Shown one piece after another: positions 1-8,743 of a stretch of 64,000 bases of DNA (positions within the stretch are counted from its first letter, which is position 1; every line of letters begins with the position of its first letter). The translations under genes and the position numbers were made by a program. The notes beneath the pieces were generated by a model, which worked only from the letters and a program-made list of their open reading frames with translations, made no database searches and was not told the origin of the DNA. Location: assembly GCA_963819885.1 (NCBI GenBank), contig CAWFXV010000011.1, forward strand, positions 1 to 64,000, written 5' to 3'. The DNA comes from JACVRX01 sp963819885. GTDB lineage: Bacteria > Actinomycetota > Actinomycetes > Jiangellales > Jiangellaceae.

Positions 1-12
1 CCGCGGGCTCGT

Positions 13-849
13 TCAGGCGGACAGCTCCGCCGCGGTTACCACGTCGACTCCCCAGAACGACGAATGGCGGAAGGAAAGCTCCAGAGCATCGCTCCGACGG
101 CGGGCCTCGCGCAGCAGCCCGACCATGAGCCGCTCATCCTCGGTCATCGGGTCATACATGGGCACGTGCAGCGTAATCTCCGCTTCGAACCTGGCGAAGA
201 AGAAATGAACGGTGCTCAGGCGCGTGACTCCGACTGCGGTCGGGATCTGCGGGCCGGCGAGCGGCTCGTCGGCGGCGAGCCGACGCTCCCACGCGTACAG
301 CGCCCGAGTCGGGTCGATCGGCACCATGTCGCTGTCGCCCGGCGGGCCTTCCTCAGCATACTGGCGATCGAGGACCGCCCAGAGCTCGAAGTGCAGCGTC
401 GGGTCGTCCGGCACGGTCGAGACCTCGGCGAACGGCTCGCCTGCGCCGACGAAATCGCCGACATCGACCTGCACCTCGGCGATGTGGTTGTAGCTGGTGA
501 CGAAGCCCAGCCCGCTGGGATGATGGTCGATGCTGACGTTGGCCGTGTCACCGCCCGGTTGGACCTCGACCTTGACGATGCGACCGCTATAGGCGGCGTA
601 GACACAGTTCCCCGCTGCGGAAGCGAGGTCGACGGCCTGGTGCAGGCCGTGGGAGAAATGGACGTCACGGCCGGTTGGATTCGATGGATCGTCGGCGGGG
701 ATGAACTGGCTGGTGCTGCACGGCGGCACCCTCGGAAGCTCTCTGCGGCGAAGCGAGTCGAAGCGGCCGTTCTCGAGGCGGAGCTGCAGCGGCAGCTCCA
801 GCGGCGGGCTGAACAACCAGGACTGGTGGCTGACTGGAGAAAGCGGCAT
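13..849 (-). CDS. LytM/M23-like domain protein, probably catalytically degenerate
   Basis: A 278-residue protein with a LytM (peptidase M23) beta-barrel domain at about residues 60-165. In M23 enzymes zinc is bound by an H-x-x-x-D motif and by the second His of an H-x-H motif, and two further His residues do catalysis. Here H70 and D74 (HQAVD), H122 (YNH) and H153 (in TLHFEL) are present, but the first His of H-x-H is Thr151. Zinc binding may persist, but endopeptidase activity is doubtful. No signal peptide or membrane segment is visible, which is unusual for a cell-wall hydrolase. The C-terminal 80 residues match nothing I recognise. It is transcribed alone, away from the neighbouring SDR gene. 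The family call is reasonable; the function is inferred. Confidence 0.75.
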   Translation of the reverse strand: MPLSPVSHQSWLFSPPLELPLQLRLENGRFDSLRRRELPRVPPCSTSQFIPADDPSNPTGRDVHFSHGLHQAVDLASAAGNCVYAAYSGRIVKVEVQPGGDTANVSIDHHPSGLGFVTSYNHIAEVQVDVGDFVGAGEPFAEVSTVPDDPTLHFELWAVLDRQYAEEGPPGDSDMVPIDPTRALYAWERRLAADEPLAGPQIPTAVGVTRLSTVHFFFARFEAEITLHVPMYDPMTEDERLMVGLLREARRRSDALELSFRHSSFWGVDVVTAAELSA

Positions 850-877
850 GACTTCCCTCTCGCCTCGGGGGCTATCG

Positions 878-893
878 ATGACGCGAGCGTCAT
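878..893. promoter_or_regulatory. Perfect inverted repeat upstream of the LytM-like gene
   Basis: ATGACGC-GA-GCGTCAT is a perfect 7+2+7 palindrome 29 bp before the start codon of the minus-strand LytM-like gene. Size and spacing fit an operator for a dimeric repressor of TetR or GntR type. No such regulator is adjacent, so the binding protein is unknown. Confidence 0.4.
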
Positions 894-955
894 AACACGT
901 GCCTCAGTCTTCCGCTGAAGGTGGGGGCCGTGATGCTTGCATCGTGCTGATGTGG

Positions 956-1720
956 TCAGGCCTGGTCGGTGGGCATGATCCACAGTTCGCCGATGGCGGT
1001 GTGGCGGGGTCGGGTGACGATGTAGGCGACGCCGTCGGCGATGTCTTCGGGGGCGAGGACCTCGGTCTGTTCGTAGAACGGGTCGATCATCTCGTTGCGG
1101 ACCTCGGACTTGTTGTGCGAGCCCAGCTCGGTCGCGACGCCACCCGGCTCGACGACACCGACGCGCACGTGCCGCTTGGTGACTTCCTGACGCAGGGCCT
1201 CGGTGAACCCGTTCACGCCGAACTTGGTGAAGTTGTAGACGCCGTACCCATTCCACGCGACGCGCCCGGCGATCGAGCTGATGTTGACGATGTCGGCGAC
1301 CTGGCGCGGGCCGTCTTCGGCGGCCTGCAGCAGGTGCGGTAGCGCGGCGTGGGTGGTGTAGAGCAGGCCCTGGGCGTTGATGGCGATCATGCGGTCCCAG
1401 TCCTCGGGGTCCGCCCCGACGACGGGGCCGAGGAGCATCAGTCCGGCGTTGTTGACCAGGGTGTCCAACCTTCCGAACCGCTGGACGGCCTGCTGGATGG
1501 CCGCCACAGCTTGGGTGCGGTCGGTGATGTCTGCTTCCACGACCAGCGCGGTGCCGCCTGCCTTCTCGATCTCGGCGGCGACCGCTTCCAGCCGGTCCCG
1601 GCGTCGGGCCACCAGTGCGACGGAGGCACCGTCCGCGGCGAGCCGGCGAGCTGTGGCGGCGCCGATACCGCTGCTCGCGCCGGTAACGAGGGCGGCAGTG
1701 CCGGTCAGCGTCGAGGTCAT
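956..1720 (-). CDS. Short-chain dehydrogenase/reductase (SDR)
   Basis: A 254-residue classical SDR. The N-terminal Rossmann fold carries TGASSGIG near residues 13-20 for NAD(P) binding. NNAG follows in the middle, then a catalytic Ser in NISSIAG and the YxxxK pair in YNFTK. Length is typical for the family. The substrate cannot be read from sequence. It lies 70 bp downstream of a second SDR on the same strand, and both are probably controlled by the divergent MmyB-like regulator at 2792. Such SDR pairs with an MmyB-like regulator are common in actinobacteria. Confidence 0.85.
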   Translation of the reverse strand: MTSTLTGTAALVTGASSGIGAATARRLAADGASVALVARRRDRLEAVAAEIEKAGGTALVVEADITDRTQAVAAIQQAVQRFGRLDTLVNNAGLMLLGPVVGADPEDWDRMIAINAQGLLYTTHAALPHLLQAAEDGPRQVADIVNISSIAGRVAWNGYGVYNFTKFGVNGFTEALRQEVTKRHVRVGVVEPGGVATELGSHNKSEVRNEMIDPFYEQTEVLAPEDIADGVAYIVTRPRHTAIGELWIMPTDQA

Positions 1721-1790
1721 GGGGTTGTGTTCCTCTTCTTGGACGGCCGAGGGGTAGATGGGCGAAGCGTCACCTCAAGTGGGCGGTGGC

Positions 1791-2633
1791 TCAGGCGTCG
1801 TCGTGGGCGAGATTGCTGGACAGCTCGCGGTTGGCGCCGGCCTGCTCGAGGAGCAGCTTGGCCCTGTTCTCGAAGGTGACGACCGCGTCGGCGCCCGCGG
1901 GGAAGCGCAGCGGCGGCTCCTCCATGGCAGCGAGGCGGACTAGGGCGTCGGCGAGCTTGGCGGGGTCGCCAGTCTGCTGGCCGTTCATGCTGTTCCACGT
2001 CGTGACGGTCTGCTTGGTGCGCTCGGCGTAGTCCTCGATCGTGGACTCGGCGTAGCTGGTCGATTCCGGGGTGAGCAGCTCGGTACGGAAGAAGCCGGGC
2101 TCGACGAGCATCGTGCGGATGCCGAACGGTGCGACCTCGGAGGTCAACGACTCCATCCAGCCCTCCACCCCGAACTTGGACGCGGCGTACGCCGTCAAGA
2201 ACTCTCCGCCGGTGAGGCCGGCGGTCGAGGAGATCGTGACCACCAGGCCGGAGCGCTGGGCGCGCATTACCGGCAGAACCGCGCGGGTGACGTTGATCGG
2301 GCCGAACAGGGTGGTCTCGATCTGTGCCCGGAACTCCTCTGGGCTGATCTCCTCGAAGAACCCGGCGTAGAAGTTGCCGGCGTTGTTGACCAGCACGTCG
2401 AGGCGTCCGAACCGGTCGACCGCCGCCTGGACGGCCGCCTCGGCATCGGCGGCGTCGGTGACGTCGAGCTTCACGGCCAGCAGGTCATCCTGCGTTTCGA
2501 TCGCAGACCTGACCCTCTCGGGGTTGCGTCCGGTGGCGACCACAGCGTGGCCGGCGGCCAGCGCGGCCCTGGCGACGTCGACACCCATGCCACGGCCAGC
2601 GCCGGTAATGAGCCAAACCTGCTTGTCGGTCAT
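1791..2633 (-). CDS. Short-chain dehydrogenase/reductase (SDR), second copy
   Basis: A classical SDR of about 280 residues with a GAGRGMG nucleotide-binding motif, NNAG, catalytic TISSTAG and YAASK. I chose the ATG at 2633 (MTDKQVWLITGAG) because SDRs normally start just before the first beta strand; an upstream start at 2657 would add only an Arg-rich octapeptide. The C-terminal extension beyond about residue 240 is longer than in minimal SDRs and resembles actinobacterial oxidoreductases of the extended-C-terminus type. It is divergent from the MmyB-like regulator, with a 158-bp shared control region. Confidence 0.85.
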   Translation of the reverse strand: MTDKQVWLITGAGRGMGVDVARAALAAGHAVVATGRNPERVRSAIETQDDLLAVKLDVTDAADAEAAVQAAVDRFGRLDVLVNNAGNFYAGFFEEISPEEFRAQIETTLFGPINVTRAVLPVMRAQRSGLVVTISSTAGLTGGEFLTAYAASKFGVEGWMESLTSEVAPFGIRTMLVEPGFFRTELLTPESTSYAESTIEDYAERTKQTVTTWNSMNGQQTGDPAKLADALVRLAAMEEPPLRFPAGADAVVTFENRAKLLLEQAGANRELSSNLAHDDA

Positions 2634-2755
2634 GCGAGTGCACCTTCTTCTGTTCATCTGCGTTGTGGGACTCCGCTCCTCGGCGGCACACCCTCTACAG
2701 AACCAGCCATCCCAGGAAGCTGGGAGACCCTGTGGGAGGGGGTACTGACAGGGAC

Positions 2756-2789
2756 CCTCAACCCCGCGTAACCGCTCGTAGGGTTGAGG
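2756..2789. promoter_or_regulatory. Inverted repeat in the divergent SDR/regulator promoter region
   Basis: CCTCAACCC (2756-2764) and GGGTTGAGG (2781-2789) form a perfect 9-bp inverted repeat with a 16-bp gap, ending 2 bp before the regulator's start codon at 2792. Just upstream, GGGTACTGACAGGGACCC carries GGGT/ACCC arms. One or both are candidate operators for autoregulation by the MmyB-like protein and repression of the SDR genes. This is inferred from position and symmetry only. Confidence 0.4.
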
Positions 2790-2791
2790 AC

Positions 2792-3757
2792 ATGGCAGGC
2801 AGGAACCACACCCGCGACGGCTCGGGCGACTTCCGTGGCGACCTCCGCGGACAGATCCGGGAGTTCCTGAGCACGCGACGTGCCAAGATCAGTCCCGAAC
2901 TGGCAGGGCTACCGGTGTATCGCGGCGATCGCCGACGAGTCTCCGGGCTGCGCCGCGAGGAGGTCGCCTCCCTCGCGGGCATCTCAAGCGAGTACTACAC
3001 CCGGCTCGAGCGCGGCAACGCCACTGGCGTCTCCGAGAGCGTCATCGAGGGCATCGCGCACGCACTGCAGCTCGACGAGGCCGAGCGAACGCACCTGCGC
3101 GACCTGCTCCGCACCGCCGGCACGACCCGTCCGCCGCGCCGGCGGCCGGCGCGACAGCGGGTCCGGCCCTCGGTGCAGCGCATCCTGGACTCGATGAACG
3201 GCACTCCCGCGTTCGTGCTCAACGGACGCCTGGACATCCTGGCCGCCAACGCCCTCGGGCTCGCACTGTACGCACCGATCGACGCCGACCCGGTGAGGCC
3301 GGCCAACAACGCCAGGTTCGTCTTCCTGGCCCCGCACGCGATCGAGTTCTTCCGTGACTGGGACAAGGTCGCCAACGACACCGTCGCCATGTTGCGTACC
3401 GAGGTCGGCCGCGACCCCTACGACCGGGAACTGGCCGACCTGATCGGGGAACTGTCCACCCGCAGCGACGAATTCCGGGTTCGCTGGGCCGCCCACAACG
3501 TCCGAATCCATACCACCGGCGTCAAGCTCATCCACCACCCCCTCGTCGGGGATCTCGAACTGCCGTTCGAGTCCTTCCCGCTGCCCGCCGAGCCCGGTCA
3601 GAGCCTCCTCGTCTACACCGCCGAGCCCGGGTCCCCCTCACAGGACGCCCTGAACCTGCTGGCCAGCTGGGCGTCCACTACCGACGACCTCGTCCTAGAC
3701 CCCACCCGCGACGACCAGCCCACCGGTGCACCCAAGGGCCCAACCCGCCGCACATGA
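2792..3757 (+). CDS. MmyB-like helix-turn-helix transcriptional regulator
   Basis: A 321-residue regulator with an N-terminal XRE-type helix-turn-helix (about residues 15-90, containing RVSGLRREEVASLAGIS and YYTRLERG) followed by the MmyB-like ligand-binding domain (about 110-290). In this family the C-terminal domain resembles a PAS fold and binds a small hydrophobic ligand, often a fatty acid. The ATG at 2792 fits the HTH start. Typically the regulator represses a divergent oxidoreductase gene, which matches the SDR pair on the other strand. The last 20 residues are a low-complexity Pro/Thr/Arg tail. Confidence 0.85.
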   Translation: MAGRNHTRDGSGDFRGDLRGQIREFLSTRRAKISPELAGLPVYRGDRRRVSGLRREEVASLAGISSEYYTRLERGNATGVSESVIEGIAHALQLDEAERTHLRDLLRTAGTTRPPRRRPARQRVRPSVQRILDSMNGTPAFVLNGRLDILAANALGLALYAPIDADPVRPANNARFVFLAPHAIEFFRDWDKVANDTVAMLRTEVGRDPYDRELADLIGELSTRSDEFRVRWAAHNVRIHTTGVKLIHHPLVGDLELPFESFPLPAEPGQSLLVYTAEPGSPSQDALNLLASWASTTDDLVLDPTRDDQPTGAPKGPTRRT

Positions 3758-3765
3758 CAACAGCC

Positions 3766-3811
3766 CGAACCCCCAACCGAGGGTTCGAACTGTCGCCGAT
3801 GTCTTGAGACA
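3766..3811 (+). terminator. Two hairpins after the MmyB-like gene
   Basis: CGAACCC (3766-3772) pairs with GGGTTCG (3781-3787) across an 8-nt loop, followed by the palindrome TGTCTTGAGACA (3800-3811). There is no U-run, as is common for actinobacterial terminators. The site separates the regulator from the convergent tRNA-Arg. Confidence 0.45.
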
Positions 3812-3819
3812 TCACACAG

Positions 3820-3891
3820 CGCCCCCGGCAGGATTCGAACCTGCGCTCCCGCCTCCGGAGGGCGGTGCTCTATCCCCTGAGCTACGGGGGC
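3820..3891 (-). tRNA. tRNA-Arg(CCG)
   Basis: Read on the minus strand this folds as a full cloverleaf of 72 nt including discriminator G. The acceptor stem is GCCCCCG/CGGGGGC, the D arm GCTC/GAGC, the anticodon stem CCGCC/GGCGG with loop CTCCGGA (anticodon CCG), and the T arm GCAGG-TTCGAAT-CCTGC. CCA is not encoded. Its 3' end points towards the accessory SDR/regulator region. Confidence 0.93.
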
Positions 3892-4044
3892 CGGGGCAGG
3901 GCACGACAATACCAGCCGCCGGTGACTCACCCTCCGGTCGAATATTCGGGGTTCGCTCAGGGATGACCCCGACGTGGATGAGACCGTGATGGCCGACAAT
4001 GGATGCATCCGGGCCTTCGACCCGGTCCGAAAGGTGATGACCCA

Positions 4045-4227
4045 ATGGCCACGGGAACCAAGTACGTGCTCGGATACGCCGCGCTCGCAATCATTGCGTG
4101 GATCCTGCTGCCCAACTTGATTGCGCTGCTGCTCATCGTCGGTGTGCCGGCCGCGGGCTACCTGATGCTCGATCCGTCGCAGCGCCGTCGGCTCAAGCGA
4201 GCGGGACGCAAGGAGCTCGGGGGCTGA
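4045..4227 (+). CDS. Small membrane protein of unknown function
   Basis: A 60-residue protein with two hydrophobic stretches (about residues 7-22 and 24-43) and a short basic C-terminal tail rich in Arg and Lys. The ATG at 4045 is preceded by AAGGTGA about 8 nt upstream. It sits 28 bp before argS on the same strand and may be cotranscribed with it. I do not recognise a named family; small two-helix proteins at this position occur in other actinobacteria. Confidence 0.65.
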   Translation: MATGTKYVLGYAALAIIAWILLPNLIALLLIVGVPAAGYLMLDPSQRRRLKRAGRKELGG

Positions 4228-4255
4228 ATCGAGCCCGCCTGGCTACTCTTGGCCG

Positions 4256-5914
4256 GTGACACCTGAACACCTCACCGCCACGATCCGCGACGTGCTTGCC
4301 GAAACGCTCGCGACCGGCGAGGTGAAGCTGCCCGACGGTGTCCCGGAGCACGTCATCGTCGAGCGACCGCGCAGCCGCGACCACGGTGACTATGCGACAA
4401 ATGTCGCGCTGCAGCTGGCGAAAAGTGCCGGAATCGCCCCGAGACACCTTGCTGAGCTGTTGGCAACCCGGCTTCGCAAGGTCGACGGCATAGACGTGGT
4501 CGAGGTCGCTGGACCCGGCTTCCTCAACATCACGGTTTCCGTAGCGGCCCAGGGCGAGCTCGCCCGGACCATCGTCGAAGCCGGTGAACGCTACGGATCC
4601 GGCGACTTGATGACCGGCGAGCGAGTGAACCTGGAGTTCGTCTCGGCCAACCCGACCGGCCCCCTTCACCTGGGTGGCACCCGCTGGGCGGCGGTCGGTG
4701 ACGCGCTGGGCAGGCTCTTCACCGCTTGCGGTGCGGACGTCACCAGGGAGTACTACTTCAACGACCACGGGGCGCAGATCGATCGGTACACCCAGTCGTT
4801 GTTCGCCGCTGCTCGTGGCGAGCCGACACCTGAGGACGGCTACGGCGGGGACTACATCGGCGAGATTGCGGAGCAGATCGTCGAGAAGCATCCGGACGTT
4901 CTCAACCTGCCTGAATCCGACGCTCGGGAAGTGTTTCGCCGTGAGGGCGTCGAGCTGATGTTCGCCGAGATCAAGAAGTCTCTGCACGAGTTCGGGGTCG
5001 ACTTCGACGTCTACTTTCACGAGGACTCGCTGCATCGAAGCGGCGCAGTCGCACATGCCGTTGACCGGTTGCGGGAACTCGGGCACCTCTACGAAAAGGA
5101 CGGAGCGCTGTGGCTGCGATCCACGGCGTTCGGGGACGACAAAGACCGTCCGGTCATTCGCAGCAATGGCCGGCCGGCCTACATCTCTGCCGACCTCGCG
5201 TACTACCTGAACAAGCGAGAGCGGGGGTTCAACCGGATCGTCATCATGCTCGGTGCCGATCACCATGGCTACGTCGGCCGGATGATGGCCATGTGCCGGG
5301 CCTTCGGCGATGAGCCGGGGCGCAACCTGGAGATCCTCATCGGCCAGATGGTCAACCTCGTCCGCGACGGCACGCCGGTCAAGATGAGCAAGCGGGCGGG
5401 CACGATCATCACTCTCGAGGATCTTGTGGACGCGATCGGCGTGGACGCCGCCAGGTACGCGCTGGCCCGATACTCATCGGACTCCACGATCGACCTCGAT
5501 CTCGACCTGTGGGCGCGGCAGTCCAATGACAACCCGGTCTACTACGTCCAGTACGCCCACGCCCGGCTCGCGTCGATCCTCCGTTACGCCAAGGAGCTCG
5601 GCGTCGAACGCAAAGACCTCAAGCCAGAGCTACTTGATCACGAGAGGGAGTCTGCTCTGCTCGGCGCCCTCGGCGAGTTTCCTCGCATCGTGGCGACGGC
5701 CGCTGAACTCCGCGAGCCGCATCGAGTTGCCCGGTATCTGGAGGACCTCGCTGCCACGTTCCACAAGTTCTACGACGACTGCCGCGTGCTGCCGATGGGC
5801 GACGAGGGGACGACGAACGTGCACCGGGCCCGGCTCTGGCTGGTCGAAGCGACCCGGGTCGTCATCTCGAACGGGTTGGGTCTGCTGGGCGTAACGGCGC
5901 CGGAGCGGATGTAG
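4256..5914 (+). CDS. argS: Arginyl-tRNA synthetase
   Basis: Class I aminoacyl-tRNA synthetase of 552 residues that charges tRNA-Arg in the cytoplasm. The N-terminal Arg-specific add-1 domain covers about 1-105. The HIGH-type signature appears as PTGPLHLGG (residues 133-141) and the KMSKR loop at 376-380. The C-terminal DALR anticodon-binding domain (about 430-552) contains YYVQYAHAR. The start is GTG at 4256, which gives the usual family length. It is the first gene of the argS-lysA-hom-thrC-thrB run, an order conserved in many actinobacteria, and lies 365 bp from a tRNA-Arg gene. Confidence 0.97.
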   Translation: MTPEHLTATIRDVLAETLATGEVKLPDGVPEHVIVERPRSRDHGDYATNVALQLAKSAGIAPRHLAELLATRLRKVDGIDVVEVAGPGFLNITVSVAAQGELARTIVEAGERYGSGDLMTGERVNLEFVSANPTGPLHLGGTRWAAVGDALGRLFTACGADVTREYYFNDHGAQIDRYTQSLFAAARGEPTPEDGYGGDYIGEIAEQIVEKHPDVLNLPESDAREVFRREGVELMFAEIKKSLHEFGVDFDVYFHEDSLHRSGAVAHAVDRLRELGHLYEKDGALWLRSTAFGDDKDRPVIRSNGRPAYISADLAYYLNKRERGFNRIVIMLGADHHGYVGRMMAMCRAFGDEPGRNLEILIGQMVNLVRDGTPVKMSKRAGTIITLEDLVDAIGVDAARYALARYSSDSTIDLDLDLWARQSNDNPVYYVQYAHARLASILRYAKELGVERKDLKPELLDHERESALLGALGEFPRIVATAAELREPHRVARYLEDLAATFHKFYDDCRVLPMGDEGTTNVHRARLWLVEATRVVISNGLGLLGVTAPERM

Positions 5915-5916
5915 CG

Positions 5917-7338
5917 GTGGCCTCGCATGAGGCCGGAGCGCTGCATGCGGACGCCGGCTCCCGTGGACCGATGTGGCTTCGGGAGCCCACTGACGTCAAT
6001 GCCTTGGTTCCTGCGCTGTGGCCGCGCACCGTCGAACGGGCATCGGATGGGGTCATGTGTGTCGCGGGTGTCGGCGTCGACGAAATCGGCCGGCGGTTCG
6101 GGACGCCTGCTTACGTCGTCGACGAGATCGACTTCCGGTCTCGTGCCCGGGAGTTCAAGGTTGCCTTCGACAAGGCGTTTGCGAACTTCGGCGCTGGAGC
6201 GGAGACGTTCTACGCGGGCAAGGCGTTCATGAACCTCGCGGTCGTCCGGTGGATCGCAGACGAGGGCCTGAGCCTCGACGTGTGCACGGGCGGCGAGCTC
6301 GCTGTGGCACTGCGGTCGGGGTTTCCACCGGATCGCATCGGGATGCATGGCAACAACAAGTCCGAGGCCGAGCTAGCCCGTGCCGTGGCGGCGGGAGTCG
6401 GCCGTATCGTCGTGGATTCCCCGATAGAGATCGACCGATTGTCGCGCCAGGCCCGCGACCGCGGCGTGCGAGCGAAGGTGATGGTGCGCATCACGGTCGG
6501 TGTCGAAGCGCACACCCACGAGTACATCGCCACCGCTCATGAGGACCAGAAGTTCGGGTTCTCGCTGGCCGGTGGATCCGCCGCCGACGCTGTGTCCGCG
6601 GTGCTCGCCGAGCCCGCCCTCGAGCTGCTCGGATTGCACTCTCACATCGGCTCGCAGATCTTCGACACCGCCGCATTCGAGGTGGCTGCCCGCCGGACGT
6701 TAGGACTGCACGCCCAGATCCGCGACGACCACGGCGTGGAGTTTCCCGAGCTCGACCTTGGCGGCGGCTTCGGCATGGCGTACACGACACAGGATGATCC
6801 ACAGCCACCTGATGAGCTGGCGGCGGAGATGGCCGCGATCGTCGGAACGGACTGCCAGACGCTGGGCGTTGCCGTCCCGCGGGTCAGTGTGGAACCCGGC
6901 CGCGCGATCGCCGGACCCAGCACGTTCACCCTCTACGAGGTGGGGACTGTCAAGCCGGTCGAGCTCGACGCCGGCGCTACCCGGACCTACGTCGCCGTCG
7001 ACGGTGGGATGAGTGACAACGTCCGGACCGCTCTCTACGGCGCGGACTATTCCTGCACTGTCGCGAACCGGCGCTCCGATGCTCCGCCGGTGCTGTCCCG
7101 CGTCGTCGGCAAGCATTGTGAGAGCGGCGACATCGTCGTCAAGGACGAGTTTCTGCCGGCCGATGTCGGGCCGGGCGATCTGCTCGCCGTGCCGGGCACA
7201 GGCGCCTACGCCCGAAGCATGGCGAGCACGTACAACCACGTCCCGCGACCGCCCGTCGTGGCCGTGCGCGACGGCCAGGCTCGAGCGATCGTCCGCCGCG
7301 AGACCGAGGACGACCTACTCCGCCTCGACGTGGAGTGA
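5917..7338 (+). CDS. lysA: Diaminopimelate decarboxylase
   Basis: A PLP enzyme of 473 residues that converts meso-diaminopimelate to L-lysine, the last step of lysine synthesis. It has the fold-type III alanine-racemase-like barrel. PLP is bound by Lys102 in YAGKAF; the HSHIGSQ and GGGFG motifs follow in the barrel, and CESGD in the C-terminal beta domain supplies the active-site Cys from the partner subunit. The start is GTG at 5917, 2 bp after the argS stop, which implies translational coupling. An N-terminal extension of about 40 residues before the barrel is usual in actinobacterial LysA. Confidence 0.96.
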   Translation: MASHEAGALHADAGSRGPMWLREPTDVNALVPALWPRTVERASDGVMCVAGVGVDEIGRRFGTPAYVVDEIDFRSRAREFKVAFDKAFANFGAGAETFYAGKAFMNLAVVRWIADEGLSLDVCTGGELAVALRSGFPPDRIGMHGNNKSEAELARAVAAGVGRIVVDSPIEIDRLSRQARDRGVRAKVMVRITVGVEAHTHEYIATAHEDQKFGFSLAGGSAADAVSAVLAEPALELLGLHSHIGSQIFDTAAFEVAARRTLGLHAQIRDDHGVEFPELDLGGGFGMAYTTQDDPQPPDELAAEMAAIVGTDCQTLGVAVPRVSVEPGRAIAGPSTFTLYEVGTVKPVELDAGATRTYVAVDGGMSDNVRTALYGADYSCTVANRRSDAPPVLSRVVGKHCESGDIVVKDEFLPADVGPGDLLAVPGTGAYARSMASTYNHVPRPPVVAVRDGQARAIVRRETEDDLLRLDVE

Positions 7339-7448
7339 ACGCGCCCCCGAGCAGATCAGGTGGATCTCGGATGGTGGACGATGGGCGGCGGCCAGGAAGT
7401 GGTAGCCGAGACTTGCCGACAGAGAAGAATGAGTGAAAGAGGCGTCGA

Positions 7449-8741
7449 ATGAGCACGGTGCGAGTCGCGTTGCTCGGCTGCGGCAACGTCGGCTCCGAGG
7501 TGGCGCGCCTGCTCACTGAGCACGACGACGACTTGGCGGCGCGGATCGGCGCCCCGCTAGAGCTGATCGGTGTCGCGGTGCGGCGAATCAGCCGCGATCG
7601 GAGCGCCAGCGGCCTGGACGCCTCGTTGTTCACGACCGACGCTGTCGGACTGGTCACGCGTGCGGACGTGGACGTGGTGGTCGAGCTGATCGGCGGCATC
7701 GAGCCGGCGCGATCGCTCGTCCTCGCGGCGATGGAGTCCGGTGCGTCCGTCGTCAGCGCCAACAAGGCACTGTTGGCCGAAGACGGCGCGACGTTGCATG
7801 CCGCCGCTGAGAAGCATGGGGTGGACCTGTACTACGAGGCGGCCGTCGCTGGCGCCATTCCGTTGCTGAGACCACTGCGTGAGTCGCTGTCCGGCGACCG
7901 CATCCGCCGGGTGCTCGGAATCGTCAACGGGACGACAAACTATGTCCTCGACAAGATGGACAGTTCCGGTGCCGGATTCGCCGAAGCGCTGGAGGAGGCC
8001 CAGGCGCTCGGTTATGCAGAGGCGGATCCGAGCGCGGACATCGACGGGTTCGACGCCGCCGCGAAGGCGGCCATCCTGGCGGCAATCGCCTTTCACTCAC
8101 CGGTCGTCGCGGCCGATGTGCACCGGGAGGGGATCGCCGAGGTCACCTCAGCCGACATCGCCAGCGCCCGGGACATGGGCGCGGTGGTGAAGTTCCTCGC
8201 CATCTGCGCGCTCTCCGAGGACGAGCGGTCCGTCGGGGTTCGGGTGCATCCGGCGATGTTGTCGCGCAGTCATCCGCTGGCCACCGTTCGCGGCGCCTAC
8301 AACGCCGTGTTCGTCGAGAGCGACGCGGCGGGGGAGCTGATGTTCTACGGTCCCGGCGCCGGCGGCGCGCCGACGGCCAGTGCCGTTCTCGGCGACCTCG
8401 TGACCGTCGCACGGAACCGGCTGACCGGTGCCGTGGGCCCGGGCGCCTCCTGGTATGCCGACCGGCCCGTGCACCCCATGGGTCAGACCAGGACCCGCTA
8501 CCACATCAGCCTCGACGTCGACGACCGCCCGGGCGTCCTGGCCGCCGTGGCCGCCGTCTTCGCCGCCCAGGGCGTCTCGATCGAGACGGTCCGGCAACGG
8601 GTGCATGGCCTCGACGACGCCGAACTCGTCATCGTGACCCATCATTCGACCGACCAGGCACTCGCCGCCACCGTTGCCGGCCTCCGTGACCTGCCGGCAG
8701 TGCGAGACGTCCTGTCGGTGATGAGGGTGGAGGGAGAGTAG
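7449..8741 (+). CDS. hom: Homoserine dehydrogenase
   Basis: NAD(P)H-dependent reduction of aspartate semialdehyde to homoserine, the branch point to threonine and methionine. The 430-residue protein has a Rossmann motif GCGNVG (residues 10-15), the catalytic domain with GIVNGTTNY near residue 157, and a C-terminal ACT domain (about 348-425, starting HISLDVDDRPGVL) that in this family mediates threonine feedback inhibition. A ribosome binding site GAAAGAGG lies before the ATG at 7449. The 110-bp gap after lysA is the largest in this block and may hold a promoter. thrC follows after 2 bp. Confidence 0.96.
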   Translation: MSTVRVALLGCGNVGSEVARLLTEHDDDLAARIGAPLELIGVAVRRISRDRSASGLDASLFTTDAVGLVTRADVDVVVELIGGIEPARSLVLAAMESGASVVSANKALLAEDGATLHAAAEKHGVDLYYEAAVAGAIPLLRPLRESLSGDRIRRVLGIVNGTTNYVLDKMDSSGAGFAEALEEAQALGYAEADPSADIDGFDAAAKAAILAAIAFHSPVVAADVHREGIAEVTSADIASARDMGAVVKFLAICALSEDERSVGVRVHPAMLSRSHPLATVRGAYNAVFVESDAAGELMFYGPGAGGAPTASAVLGDLVTVARNRLTGAVGPGASWYADRPVHPMGQTRTRYHISLDVDDRPGVLAAVAAVFAAQGVSIETVRQRVHGLDDAELVIVTHHSTDQALAATVAGLRDLPAVRDVLSVMRVEGE

Positions 8742-8743
8742 GC

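Noticed and set aside
3781..3794. GGGTTCGAAC as a second tRNA T-arm next to tRNA-Arg
   Set aside because: No acceptor, D or anticodon arm can be formed around it; it is better explained as a hairpin arm of the terminator.
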